Of a stretch of 22,186 nucleotides of DNA, positions 1-10,964 are shown piece after piece (positions within the stretch are counted from its first letter, which is position 1; each line of letters opens with the position of its first letter). Made by a program: the position numbers and the translations under genes. This stretch comes from Trachelipus rathkii (Eukaryota > Arthropoda > Malacostraca > Isopoda > Trachelipodidae): assembly GCA_015478945.1 (NCBI GenBank), contig JABUQX010148279.1:1-22186 (forward strand). The letters are read 5' to 3'. Under the pieces are notes generated by a model. The model did not search any database. It saw only the letters and a list, made by a program, of their open reading frames with translations, and was not told where the DNA came from.

Positions 1-174
1 CGGTATTGCTTCACGTTCAATGGAGTAAGGGTGTTTAACCGTTTTTCGCATTTATCGTGAAACGCTCGCGTTTTTCGTGCGCCGCTTCAGTGTAGTAAGG
101 AAGAAGCTGCAAGAAGGTTTGGAGACTTAATGAAGATCCATGGCTTTACCTTTTCAAAAGTCTATTTTATACAG
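1..174. other. Unassigned sequence, no gene seen
   Basis: No open frame or familiar motif is seen. The first 120 bases are richer in CG dinucleotides than what follows. It may be the tail of a repeat that begins outside the window. Confidence 0.3.
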
Positions 175-610
175 AACAGGGATTTTTAATTTTATTAGAA
201 AATCAATTAGATTTTTTGATTTTTTATTTTTTGACTTTTTTAGGCCAATTTTTTTTTTTTTTATAAAATTTGTAAATAATCCTAATTATTAGAGAATAAT
301 TTCTAGTAAATATAATTATTATTTAGTTTAAATTAAGTTTTTTAAATTATATATCTATACTGTATAATATCTGAGTACTTTAATTTTATTTATTTCTTTA
401 TTAAAAATGATTTGAAACTACATTGATGAATTTACTTATTATATAGATGAAATATACTTATCATTAATCAGGTGATAACTAGGAATAATTATTAATTTAG
501 AAAAAAAAATTTGCCTAAAAAATAAAAAAAAAATTCCTCCCTATTTTTATAAAATAACACGTTAAAAATCAGTTGATTTAAATCATTTGATTTTTTTCGT
601 GCCAACCCTG

Positions 611-612
<2 letters not shown>
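175..612. mobile_element. Possible non-autonomous hAT-like element
   Basis: The right edge reads TCGTGCCAACCCTG at 599-612, the reverse complement of CAGGGTTGGCACGA. CAGGGTTGGCA-type termini are common in invertebrate hAT elements. Just inside it are short GATTTAAATCA-like repeats (about 566-595). The proposed left end, CAGGG at 177-181, shares only the first five bases with the right end before diverging, so the left boundary is uncertain. The interior is AT-rich and has no coding potential. No target duplication can be read because the right side runs straight into an AT array. Confidence 0.35.
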
Positions 613-679
<67 letters not shown>

Positions 680-686
680 TTATAAA

Positions 687-763
<77 letters not shown>
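612..763. repeat. (AT)n microsatellite with an internal T-run
   Basis: Two AT dinucleotide tracts are separated by a T-run and a short TAAATTATTTA spacer near 670-693. It starts directly at the right end of the preceding hAT-like terminus. Confidence 0.97.
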
Positions 764-764
<1 letters not shown>

Positions 765-1025
765 CCTTCAATAGGCATCCTTTGTTCCATCATTCTTACG
801 CTACCGAGTCAACTCTTGTTCGAGCACGAATTTTAAATATATAAACTTTGCCAGATGAGATGAAATGGTGCCGTTCTATCTTCAGGCGGAAAGTGAACTT
901 CCTGCACTATTCGACCCCTAGAAAACAAAGAAATAAGTTATTTAAAAAAATATAAAGTTATATTATATTTCGGTAAGACAACTTGTTCAAATAAAATATG
1001 TAAAATGAAGACCTTTAAACCAATT

Positions 1026-1160
1026 CAGGATAGAGAGTCGAAAAAAATAAATCGAGTCCCGACTCCGACTCCCAGAGTCGATATTAAAATAACCAAACTC
1101 CGACTCTAAGAACTCTATTATAAATCTAGATTCCATCTCCCGACTCCAATAGAAATTTCA
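1026..1160. mobile_element. Degenerate transposon end with GAGTC arrays
   Basis: The segment starts with CAGGATAGAGAGTCG and carries repeated GACTC/GAGTC pentamers in both orientations. The complementary arrangement occurs at 3843-3903, ending CTCCCCATCCTG. Both edges therefore begin with CAGGAT followed by GAGTC-type repeats. They may be the two ends of one old hAT-like element into which later insertions went, or two independent solo ends. Confidence 0.4.
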
Positions 1161-1161
1161 T

Positions 1162-1944
<783 letters not shown>

Positions 1945-2265
1945 TCAGAACTCTGCTCATGCTTCCCTGCAGTGTGACGTGTTAGCTAAACCACCAATAG
2001 AAACATCCCAAGAGTTTCCACAAGTTGCTTTTTTTTATCATGTTAATTTTTATATGTTAATTTTTTTATAATTTTCTTTTTTATAAATTTTTAAGGGGCT
2101 CGAGCCGACGGAGGGACAGAGGGGGGACGAAGTCCCCCCCGTCGTCCCCTGCTGAGGCAAAGACCCTTACTTTTTCTATCTTTGCTATTTAATCTTGGGT
2201 ATTCCTTTAGTTTAAAAAAAAAAAGAAAAGCTGTTATTGGCAACCTTTTCGCACTTTTGCCTTGA
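1945..2265 (+). mobile_element. Partial copy of foldback family A (core region)
   Basis: The stretch aligns by eye with 9300-9590, the interior of the A copy at 9133-10503. Shared landmarks in order are a T-rich run, AAGGGGCTCGAGCCGACGG (2093-2111), a C/G-rich hairpin GACGAAGTCCCCC...GTCGTCCCC, a TATTCCTTTAGTTTAAAA-type stretch near 2200-2220 and TTGGCAAC. The terminal arms of the family are not seen here, so this is a fragment. No protein is encoded. Confidence 0.6.
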
Positions 2266-2337
2266 AATAATCGAAAAAAAATCGATTACATTGTTCGTTC
2301 GATATATATCGGTTAACTACCCTTTAAAGGATAAGTT

Positions 2338-2458
<121 letters not shown>

Positions 2459-3276
2459 AAGAGTCTAGTATAACCGTCATATATATCTTACAAATTATTA
2501 ATCCTGGAAATCTGAATTCTTTAATAACTGTGCCACTAATTTGCCTGAAATGTATTAAAAAAAAAAAAAAAAAAAAAAAAACTCAAAAACCCACAATAGC
2601 TACAGCGAATACATTTTGGAATAAGTAAAATCACATACAAATGTAAAAAATAAAAAAATAAAAAATTATTAATAATTTTAGTAATAATAATAATTAGAAG
2701 GCCTATTTATTTTTATTAATATTGGTTTCCCGTTAAAATAAATAGACTTATTAAATTTTTTTATACGGCACACTAGGGGCTCGAGCCGACGGGGAACATA
2801 GGGGGACGTTTTCCATACCCGTAGGGAGGGGCGGAGGAACCCCCGCGACACCCAAATACCAAGAGCAGGGGGTTCCGGGACCACTCCCAGGAGGGGAATT
2901 AGATCCTACCCGTAGTTCCCAGGCCAGGAACCGACTCCTACCATCGGTGCGGTATACCCTTGTGAGTATTCTTTAGTAAAAAAAAAAGCAAAATTTAATA
3001 GAAAGTCTATTTATTTTAACGAGAAACCAATAAAAGGTCTTTAAATAGGCCTTCTAATCATATTACTATAATTATTAACAATAATTTTTATTTTTTAAAT
3101 TTTCTTATGTGAAATTTACCAGGATTTAAATATTCACTGTAGCTATTGTATTTGAACTGCTAATTTTTTTTTTTTCATTCCAGGGCAGGCTTGGACCAGC
3201 GTCAGCAATGTATTCCGATTTTACTGTGGCATTAATGGTTTTAAGTAAATATATTTATATAACAGGCTTGCTGACC
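2459..3276. mobile_element. Foldback element, family B, copy 1
   Basis: Long inverted arms (about 2470-2770 and 2985-3276) flank a GC-rich core. Matching landmarks are AGAAGGCCTATTTA against TAAATAGGCCTTCT, TTGGTTTCCCGTTAAAATAA against TTATTTTAACGAGAAACCAA, and ACAATAGCTACAGCG against TGTAGCTATTGT. The same structure recurs at 9724-10442, which defines the family. The right terminus reads GGTCAGCAAGCC on the other strand. The left terminus is damaged next to the AT array. The GC-rich core (2775-2960) starts with AGGGGCTCGAGCCGACGG. Short frames in the core differ between copies and are not genes. Confidence 0.8.
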
Positions 3277-3298
3277 ATCTCACTTCATAATAATAATA

Positions 3299-3842
<544 letters not shown>

Positions 3843-3903
3843 GTTTTGAGAGTCGATAGGAGTCGGTTTTTTAAATCGACTCCGACTCCGCTCCCCATCC
3901 TGA
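3843..3903. mobile_element. GAGTC-type transposon end, opposite orientation
   Basis: Contains GGAGTCGG, then CGACTCCGACTCCG and ends CCCCATCCTG, the inverse of the arrangement at 1026-1160. It may be the right end of the same degenerate element. Confidence 0.4.
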
Positions 3904-4309
3904 AACGAGTTTAAAATTATATTTTTTAGTTTCAAATTCACACTTTTAAGGAATATTTGTTATGTACAATGAACCGTATAAAAACTTAAGATTTAAAATA
4001 AGATGGCTTGTATTTCCTCTAAAAACCTAAAGGAGCTGCTGCTTCAGGCAGTAGTCGCAGTAGGCCTATATTATTAAAGTGCACCTTAAATAAATAAATA
4101 TAAAATAAATAAACAAATATAAAATATATATATATATATATATATTAGTGATGCATGTAACATCCGCATCCGCGGAGCATCCGCACATTATTAAAGATCC
4201 GCATCCGCATCCGCATCCGCGCTTTGCCCTGCGGATGTTGCGCGGATCTTTGTTGTCGAGATTTGATAAAGAATTTTGTAATAAAAATACTTAAAATTAA
4301 TCTGAAAAT

Positions 4310-5248
4310 GAAAATAAGTTGAAGGCAATTCAAAAACGGCTTGATATTCCATATCTCACTATTATCAAAGACGTTCCAACTCGCTGGAATGGTGCACTTC
4401 ATATGATGGAAAAATGGTATTGCTCAAAAAACCTCTTGCTTTGTACGCCAGTTCATATTCCAAAGTTAACATTCTTACTAATGTAAAAAATGACATCACA
4501 TCACACTGCATTAAGCTTTGAAACTATTTGAAGAAATTGCCAAAAACACCATCGCCTCTACAGCTTGTCTCCGATGTAAAACCATTAATCTCAACACTAA
4601 GGAAGCATTTTGAAACATCTTCAAATGAAAATGATGACGGTTTAAAAAGAATGAAAGGTGTAATTAAACTAGGGCTAGAAAAACGCTTTGGTTCTGTGGA
4701 AATTAATGACCTTCATACTATTGCAACTTATACTTACTGTAGATTTCCGTTATAAAGGCAAGTTTTTTTTGTAACAATATTAGAACAAGATAAATCGTCA
4801 CTTTGTGTTGCAGTTGAAAACTTCAATCCGAACAGTTTATTAATTCGCCACCCATTTAAAAGAAAAAAACGAAATCTACAGTACCATCACCTTCTACAAA
4901 TAAATCAATAACAGATTCACTGGAAAAATTTATACAGTCCAGCAGTGATGAAGAAACACACGCATTACCAAAAGATGTAGTGCAAATGATTAAAAACTAT
5001 CACCAAGAAAAACGACTAGATACAAATGATGATCTATCAGTTGGTGGAAAGTTAAGCAAAATGTTTTCCCAAGCTTGAGTAAACTTGCACGGAAATACTT
5101 GGCCGGTCCCCCAACTAGTATTCCAAGTGGGAGAGTATTTAGCAATGTTGGGCTAAAATATGATGAAAAGAGAAACAGACTCTCAGCAGAAAAGGCAGAA
5201 AAATTGATGTTTCTCAAGCACAACCTTCCTATATTTGAATTTCAATAG
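4310..5248 (+). pseudogene. hAT transposase pseudogene
   Basis: A DDE-type cut-and-paste transposase of the hAT superfamily, inactive here. Near 4360-4390 the frame reads IKDVPTRWNGALHMMEKW, matching the conserved PTRWNS block of hAT and ZBED proteins. About 5100-5248 encodes PTSIPSGRVFSN, then KRNRLSAEKAEKLMFLKHN, the C-terminal dimerisation region, ending at a TAG at 5246-5248. Between them an open stretch at 4528-4755 ends at a premature stop and several frame changes follow. The N-terminal BED finger and the first catalytic part are missing. The family call is firm, and there is no prospect of a functional product. Confidence 0.85.
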
Positions 5249-5387
5249 TAGTGCAAAAAGTATATAATCCATTGTAAAATCTCTTTCATTAAGGGCGGAG
5301 GTTGGAGAAAGAGGTTGGTGGGCTGCATTTAAGTTGGGTCCCCGTCACCCTGGTAACACAATTATCTTAATAGATTGTGGCTAACAC

Positions 5388-5466
<79 letters not shown>
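5388..5466. repeat. (AT)n microsatellite
   Basis: A pure AT run immediately inside the right end of the GCGGAT hAT element. Confidence 0.97.
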
Positions 5467-5468
<2 letters not shown>

Positions 5469-5566
5469 TATATATCTCTATCCGCATCCACATCCGCATC
5501 CGCGGATGTTAAAATCAAACATCCCCAGCACACGCGGGTGCGAAAAAAAGATATTTTATTAGTCAC

Positions 5567-5666
<100 letters not shown>

Positions 5667-5716
5667 TTCACAAAATAAATATATTTATAATATAAATAAA
5701 TATATATATATATATA

Positions 5717-5980
5717 TGGTCGGCATCGAAAGCATCATGCATGTAACTAAAAACTATAACAGCTACAGGAAAATAAATAACATTATTAATCAGGAGACAT
5801 TTTTATCGATGAAATTAAAAAAAAAAAATAAAGCTTTTGAAAAATTTTAAATTGTTAAAAATGTTGGAAAACTATGATAATTATCGTTTTTGAGAAGAAC
5901 GAAGGAGCTCTAGCGCTCCGAGGGAGCGTCAAAGTACCAGAAATGTCGATTTTTAACTAAAGATACCCGAACAGGAACAG
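5717..5980 (+). mobile_element. Half of a foldback element, family A
   Basis: Begins GGTCGGCATCGAAAGC, then CATGCATGTAACTAAAAAC and ATAACAGCTACAGGAAAAT, the same arm as at 9139-9215 and 15990-16045. Further in, 5790-5975 matches the reverse complement of 9545-9723, including AGAAGAACGAAG, CTCTAGCGCTCCGAGG and TGTCGATTTTTAACTAAA. Only one arm is present; the copy stops where the Penelope-like sequence begins, which suggests that the retroelement inserted into it or replaced the rest. Confidence 0.75.
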
Positions 5981-5989
5981 AAGTGAAGA

Positions 5990-6691
5990 GTGAGACTACA
6001 TCTTAACACTAAAATTGGTACCTTATCTTTATTATTCCTTAGAGCTTTAAGGATTTGTTCTCCCCCTACCTCCAAAATGAATTTAATTTTATCTCTTCAA
6101 CTTTTCGTAAACTATCCTATCCTCAACACATTATCACCAATGCTCTCCGTAAGGCGAAGAATAACTTTTATACCTTCCAACCTCCTCGTGATAATACACA
6201 TACTTCCTACCTCCCTTTACCTTCGTCTTCTCACAATTTTTGCAAAAAAATTCCTTCCTAAAACTATCCTTACCTCATCTTCAAATCTTCTTCCTTTCAA
6301 AAAAATTCTTAAACCTAAATCTCATACCAACACCTTTACTTCTCAATGTGTTTACAAAATATCTTGTGCCCACTGTAACAGCATATACATTGGAGAAACA
6401 CATGACTTCACCCGCCGTAATTACCAACACAAATATGACCTACTTCAAGACAATCCCAACTCTGCCCTCACCTTACATAGATCTACCCACAACCATACTA
6501 TCAACATAGACCACATGACGCCCATTATTAACATTGAAAACCTTCACCTTAGAAGATTCACCGAATTATTTTGCATAAACAATTCCACTAATTATAATAT
6601 ACAAAGAAATGATTCACAAATAGATCCCATCATTAACAACATTCTTAACTCCTCACCTTTTTTCAAAAAATTAAAACCAAAACTTTTGTGA
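5990..6691 (+). pseudogene. Penelope-like RT/GIY-YIG endonuclease, C-terminal part
   Basis: The end of a reverse transcriptase-endonuclease polyprotein. About 6020-6058 encodes TLSLLFLRALRICS, then the frame moves to another phase where FISSTFRKLSYPQH and ITNALRKAKNNFYT (about 6085-6175) continue the linker, then back to the first phase for the endonuclease. The GIY-YIG core lies at about 6345-6560: a CxxxxxCxxC cluster (CVYKISCAHC), SIYIGET (6380-6400), then an RxxxxHKYDL-like arginine/histidine segment and a conserved NHTI. The stop is at 6689-6691. At least two frame shifts and the missing polymerase make this a dead copy. The family call rests on the YIG core and its cysteine context. Confidence 0.85.
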
Positions 6692-6730
6692 TAATTTTAA
6701 ATTTATTTTATGTATTTTTATTATATTTAA

Positions 6731-6799
6731 TTTAGTTTATAGCAGCTGAAAGAGGGCCAAGTTTGGTCGAAATATTCTGCTAATATTCCTTAATAAATT
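6731..6799 (+). ncRNA. Degenerate hammerhead-ribozyme-like motif
   Basis: The order of parts fits a hammerhead core. CTGAAAGA at 6746-6753 resembles the CUGANGA box with one extra A. Stem II is GGCC (6755-6758) against GGTC (6765-6768) around a six-base loop. GAAA (6769-6772) is the second core box. Stem III is ATATT (6772-6776) against AATAT (6782-6786), and the expected cleavage site follows at about 6787. Stem I could pair TTTAT (6736-6740) with ATAAA (6793-6797) plus a short inner helix. Two single-base expansions in A and G runs separate it from the consensus. It sits 40-110 bases after the endonuclease stop, where Penelope-like elements are known to carry hammerheads. Confidence 0.5.
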
Positions 6800-6889
6800 T
6801 CTTTAAATATTTGATATTAAACTTACAAAGAGTATTGATTTTCTTCTATTTATATAAGGATTTTACAAGTAATATTTTAATTAAGGCAT

Positions 6890-7185
<296 letters not shown>

Positions 7186-7310
7186 CATTATATCATCATT
7201 TTCATGTAAATTTAGATTTAAGACCTTTTTTTTATTTCTTTTGTTTTGTTAATTTTACATCTAATTTCCGAAACCAATATTCGTTGTAATGTATATTATT
7301 ATTTTTTTCC

Positions 7311-7312
7311 AG
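7311..7312 (+). promoter_or_regulatory. Likely 3' splice site upstream of the element D start codon
   Basis: A T-rich tract ending TTTTTTTCCAG lies 22 bases before the ATG at 7335, as expected for an intron in the 5' leader. Confidence 0.4.
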
Positions 7313-7334
7313 ATTAAAATAAAATAGTAAAAGA

Positions 7335-8618
7335 ATGGCTTCCACCTCTGCCATAAGAAGCAGAACCAAAGATAAAATTTTCATTGTAGGCTATCCGGCT
7401 CACCAGATAACCGGTTGTAAATTGCCCTCCAATCGTCAAGTTTTGGCCACTTTGTTCTACAATTTGCGTACTGTGAAATTGAATCTAAGAGATTCAGCAA
7501 GAATTACCATACAAGAAGTTCTTGTTTTCTGGGGAAAAGCTCGGATTCCTACAAAACATGTGAAAGATGCTATTACTAAATTAGAGAAACTTCACGCAGA
7601 GTGGAGAAATGTACAAAAGGACCAGTATAAACAATCAGAAGCTGCAAAGAACAAAATCAAAGAGTTCGCCTCAAAGGTAGATGATATCTTTGATATCGCC
7701 CATCAAGATGCCTTGGCCATGATGAAATCAGAAGACAAGGAGTTTCTTTTGAAACAAAGGGAAAAGGGTCGGCCAGGCTCTATGCTTGGAGTTGATCTGA
7801 AGTTAGCTCGAGCTGAAGAAAGAAAACTACAAAAGGAACTTGCGAAAATGAACGAGCAAATTCAAACGGAATGTTTATTCGACATAGGTAAGATTCTTTT
7901 ATTTTTGCTTGAATATTGATCTTTTGCTAGGTACGTCATTGAGTCATGAAGAACAACGTGCCTTAGAAGCTGTCTGTATTTTTCTCGTTAGAGTGTATTG
8001 CAAAGCTTGGTTCAATGCCCACAAAGCACACTTGGCTCCCAAGCAAGACTTTGACCTCTTGCGAAGTTTGTTGGACTATCAGGAGATTGACAAAGATATC
8101 TCTGAGAGAGCTCTGGTGAAATTCTCAAACCATTTGTGGTATTTCAATGCAGAATTGGTAGCCCTCGTGTTCTTTGATTCCTCAATTTCAGACGAAGAAA
8201 AATCGGAAATGGCGAACAAAGTCCTAAATGACACCGAGACCGAGACAGAAAATTCAAGAATTGTAAACCCCAAATTTCGAAGACACCAGTTGGAAGAACT
8301 GGTTAATGCAGGGTTATCTTGTTTAATTACCAAAGGGACCATGAATTTCTTTGAGCGTTTCCAGATTAACGCAGATTTTCTCAGAGAACCCCCAGTAGCT
8401 GGCCTGAAAATATACATTTTAAGGAAGGATTGGGGATTGTGAAGTCACTAAAGGTCGTTAATGATGTGGCAGAACGAGGAGTGAAATTAATTACAGACTT
8501 TAATAACCTCCTCACTAAAGATGAGGAGCAGAAACAATATGTTTTACAGGTAGTACACAAATGCCGAAAGCTGTATCCTGATGTTTCAAAAATCACTTTG
8601 AGCAAACCTTTAGAATAG
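7335..8618 (+). pseudogene. Element D protein, internally deleted and frameshifted
   Basis: An unnamed protein, possibly a transposase. The N-terminal part (184 codons from ATG 7335) contains GYPAHQITGCKLPSNRQVL, VFWGKARIPTKHVKDA and LKQREKGRPGSMLGVDLK, followed by a charged coiled-coil-like segment. A 43-bp GT-AG intron (7888-7930) joins it in phase to a C-terminal part starting TSLSHEEQRALEAVCIFLV and including NHLWYFNAELVALVFFD. Near 8385-8395 the frame changes at a C-run and continues as KSLKVVNDVAERGVKLITDF to the TAG at 8616-8618. I recall full-length relatives in arthropods as roughly 700 residues with a conserved central region; that centre is absent here. One missing C would account for the frame change, so it may be an assembly error. 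Function in the cell is unknown. Confidence 0.7.
7888..7930 (+). other. 43-bp GT-AG mini-intron in the element D gene
   Basis: The donor is G|GTAAGATTC at 7888 and the acceptor is TTTTGCTAG|GT at 7930. Removal joins the two halves in phase through a split glycine codon. The intron interior is T-rich. It lies exactly where relatives of this protein carry several hundred more residues. Confidence 0.6.
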
Positions 8619-8679
8619 ATTATTCATTATTTTATCCTTCTTAAAGAATGCAAACGATGCAATGTCACTCTCTTTTCTT

Positions 8680-8685
8680 ATTAAA
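8680..8685 (+). terminator. Possible polyadenylation signal (ATTAAA)
   Basis: ATTAAA lies about 60 bases after the stop codon of the element D protein and before the right inverted repeat. Confidence 0.35.
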
Positions 8686-8812
8686 ATACATTGAAATATG
8701 TAAAAACAAAAACATTGTCATTTTATTCCATCATAATTAATTTCATACTTTGAAAAATATTAAATAATTCTCATATCATAAGTTCGTTAATAGAGGTTCC
8801 TAGTCACGTTTT

Positions 8813-8953
8813 TGATGACAAAGGCTGTTATAGCTCGGTTCGACTATAAGTAGCAACAAATATGTATATAATATAAATTACTTAGAACAATATTGCCTAT
8901 GATTTGAGACATAAATCAAGAGAAGTTTCAGAGAAACGGCCCAAAGACGTCGC
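8813..8953 (-). repeat. Right terminal inverted repeat of element D
   Basis: The reverse complement of the left repeat at 7037-7185 with scattered substitutions and small indels. The clearest block is AGGCTGTTATAGCTCGGTTC at 8822-8841. Confidence 0.8.
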
Positions 8954-9132
8954 TAGCCAGCCAAAAATTGAGTTTTTTGAAACTTTGAACGCCCAGCGGC
9001 ACGGGTAACATGCTCCAATCGTGCTCAAACTTTGGCTATCGAAAAATCTGCAAAGACTGATCATTTTGTGGGGTTCCCGTTGACAAAATTCGGGAAATAA
9101 TTTTCTCCCACCTATCACTGCGGTCACCCTAA

Positions 9133-10503
9133 TATATATGGCCAGCATCCCGAAATCAACATGCATGTAACAAAAAAACTATAACAGCTACAGGAAAATA
9201 AATAACATTTTTTGATTTCAGTAAGCAATTTCATCGATGAAACTTAAAAAAAAAATTATTTTATTCAAATATTTATTAACAACACCTTAAATATTAGTAT
9301 CATCTTAGGTCTGACAGCGTATGCTCTGAGTAACCTTTCATTTCTGCAGTAGTACGAGAGCAAGAGTTACCAAATATTGTTTTTTTTTATTATGATCTGG
9401 AAAAAGTTAATTTTTTATTTTTATTTTCTTTTTAGGGGTTCGAGCCGACGGTGAGACAGCGGGGGAACGAAGTCCCCCGTCGTCCCCCGGTAGGTTGAGA
9501 AACCCAGACTCTGTCCCCATCTTTGTGGTTTACGATTGGGGTATCTTTTAGTTAAAAAAATCGACATTTGGCAACTTTGAAGCCGCCTCGGAGCGCTAGA
9601 GCCTCTTCGTTCTTCTCAAAAAACAATTATCATACAGTTTTCAACATTTTTAAATTTTTCAAAAGAGTTATTTTTGTTTTTTAATTTCATCCATAAAAAT
9701 GTCTCCTGATTAATAAAATGTTAGGTCAGCGTCTGGATTAGCCGTCATATATATCTTAAAAACTATTAATGCTACAGTAAAACGGAATACATTGCTGGAA
9801 TGCTGGTCCAATGCTGGTCAGAAAATGTATAAAAAAAAAAATCTCAAAAACTACAATAGCTACAGCGGAAACATTTTTGGAATCCTCGTAAAATTTTGGA
9901 TAGGAAAATGTAAAAAAAATAAAATAAAAAAAATTATTGTTAATAATTATAGTTATATGATTAGAAGGCCTATTTAGAGACCTTTTATTGGTTTCTCGTT
10001 AAAATAAAGACTTTCTATTAATTTTTTTTTAAAAAATACCCCAAGGGTATACCGCCCCGATGGCAGAGGTCAGGGGTCTCTCGGTCTTCCAGGGAACTAC
10101 AGGGGTAGGATTATTTCCCTGGGAGGGGTCCAGGACCCCATGCCTGGTGGCTGGGTGTGGCAGGACCTCGCCTCTCACAGACATGGACCAGCCTATAACC
10201 CCACGTCGGCTCAGGCCCCCTAGTGTGCATATCAAAGCAAAAAATTTTTTATTTTTACATTTTCCTATGTGAAATTTTACGAGGATTCAAAAATGTATTC
10301 CCTTTTCGCTGTATTGTAGTTTTGAGGATATAATTTTTTTATTGTTTCTGGATGTTGGCATTCTTTTTATTTCCTGTGTATTCCGTTTTACTGTAACATT
10401 AATAGTTTTTAAGATACATATGACAGCTAATCAGACGCTGCCAAATGTTATTTATTTTCCTGTAGCTGCTATAGTTTTTTAGTTACATGCTGGTGGTATC
10501 ATG
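9133..10503 (+). mobile_element. Foldback element, family A, with a B element nested in it
   Basis: The left arm (about 9139-9250) contains CATGCATGTAAC, ACTATAACAGCTACAGGAAA and TTTCATCGATGAAA. The right arm is split: 9640-9723 carries TTTCATCCATAAAAATGTCT and the rest resumes after the B element at 10443-10503 with TTTTCCTGTAGCTGCTATAG and TTACATGCTGGT. The GC-rich core (9432-9556) starts AGGGGTTCGAGCCGACGG and has a strong hairpin GACGAAGTCCCCC...GTCGTCCCCC... . No protein is encoded. Removing the B insert and one target copy leaves a single unit of about 640 bp. Confidence 0.75.
9724..10442. mobile_element. Foldback element, family B, copy 2, complete with 8-bp target duplication
   Basis: Termini are GGTCAGCGTCTGGATTAGCC at the left and, on the other strand, GGCAGCGTCTGATTAGCTG at the right. 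Arms continue with ATCTTAAAAACTATTAATG and TACAGTAAAACGGAATAC in both. The 8-bp duplication AAATGTTA lies at 9716-9723 and 10443-10450. The insertion interrupts family A sequence that is continuous across the site. The core (about 10035-10215) is GC-rich and inverted relative to copy 1, ending TCGGCTCAGGCCCCCTAG. An 8-bp duplication with GG-starting termini fits Merlin, hAT or P type non-autonomous elements; I cannot choose. There is no transposase. Confidence 0.88.
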
Positions 10504-10505
10504 TA

Positions 10506-10637
<132 letters not shown>

Positions 10638-10794
10638 ATTTCATTATACATATATTTAAAAATTTGCGAGTATGTTGACTCATGCCACGTGAGTCGCTAT
10701 AGGGTCGACTCGAGCTGAGTACGCGATTAGATGGACTAGTTTTATTATTTAAAACTAACGAACACCCTAAAGTAGACCGCATAGATATCAGTAG

Positions 10795-10876
10795 TCGGGG
10801 TCTCTCGGCCTCTAGGTGAACGATGGAAGGACTTCGTCCCCCCTCTGTTCCCCATCGGTTCGAGCCCCCTAATGGA
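10795..10876 (-). mobile_element. Fragment of the GC-rich core shared by families A and B
   Basis: On the minus strand it reads TTAGGGGGCTCGAACCGATG, then GAACAGAGGGGGGACGAAGT, matching the core at 2093-2135. No arms are visible on either side. Confidence 0.6.
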
Positions 10877-10964
10877 AATATATGCTTCCTTGAACCTCGA
10901 CTTAACCTACTCGCATATTAAATTGACTAATAATTGATTAAAAAAAACTGAAAAGAGCATTATT

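Larger units (their letters stand above)
4124..5515 (+). mobile_element. Dead hAT transposon with GCGGAT-type ends
   Basis: The left end (from about 4147, next to a 23-bp AT run) and the right end (about 5478-5515) both carry arrays of ATCCGC/GCGGAT hexamers. Such subterminal repeats are typical of one group of invertebrate hAT elements and are usually transposase binding sites. Between them is a broken hAT transposase on the plus strand. A 77-bp AT array (5388-5466) lies between the coding remnant and the right hexamer array. Exact termini and a target duplication could not be resolved. Confidence 0.75.
5985..6800 (+). mobile_element. 5'-truncated Penelope-like retroelement (3' end)
   Basis: Penelope-like elements encode a reverse transcriptase followed by a GIY-YIG endonuclease. 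Only the linker, the endonuclease and the 3' non-coding part survive here. 5' truncation is usual for these elements. The 3' non-coding part carries a hammerhead-like motif, a feature known from this class. The left edge abuts a family A half-element and the right edge is unclear, fading before the AT array at 6894. Confidence 0.75.

Noticed and set aside
2093..2111. A tRNA gene, because GTTCGAGCC/GCTCGAGCC resembles the T-arm box
   Set aside because: No acceptor stem, D arm or anticodon arm can be folded around it.
4145..4402. Minus-strand frame at the GCGGAT hAT left end (also 4990-5223)
   Set aside because: Antisense shadow of the hAT transposase remnant and the hexamer array.
8079..8605. 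Minus-strand frames opposite the element D gene
   Set aside because: Shadows of a coding region whose plus-strand reading matches a known family.
8954..9166. A minus-strand 89-codon frame right of element D
   Set aside because: It overlaps the D inverted repeat and the start of the A element, with no recognisable protein motif.
10029..10272. Overlapping open frames on both strands in the GC-rich core of the B element (similar frame at 2678-2884)
   Set aside because: The frames are not conserved between B copies and the region is the non-coding core of a foldback element.
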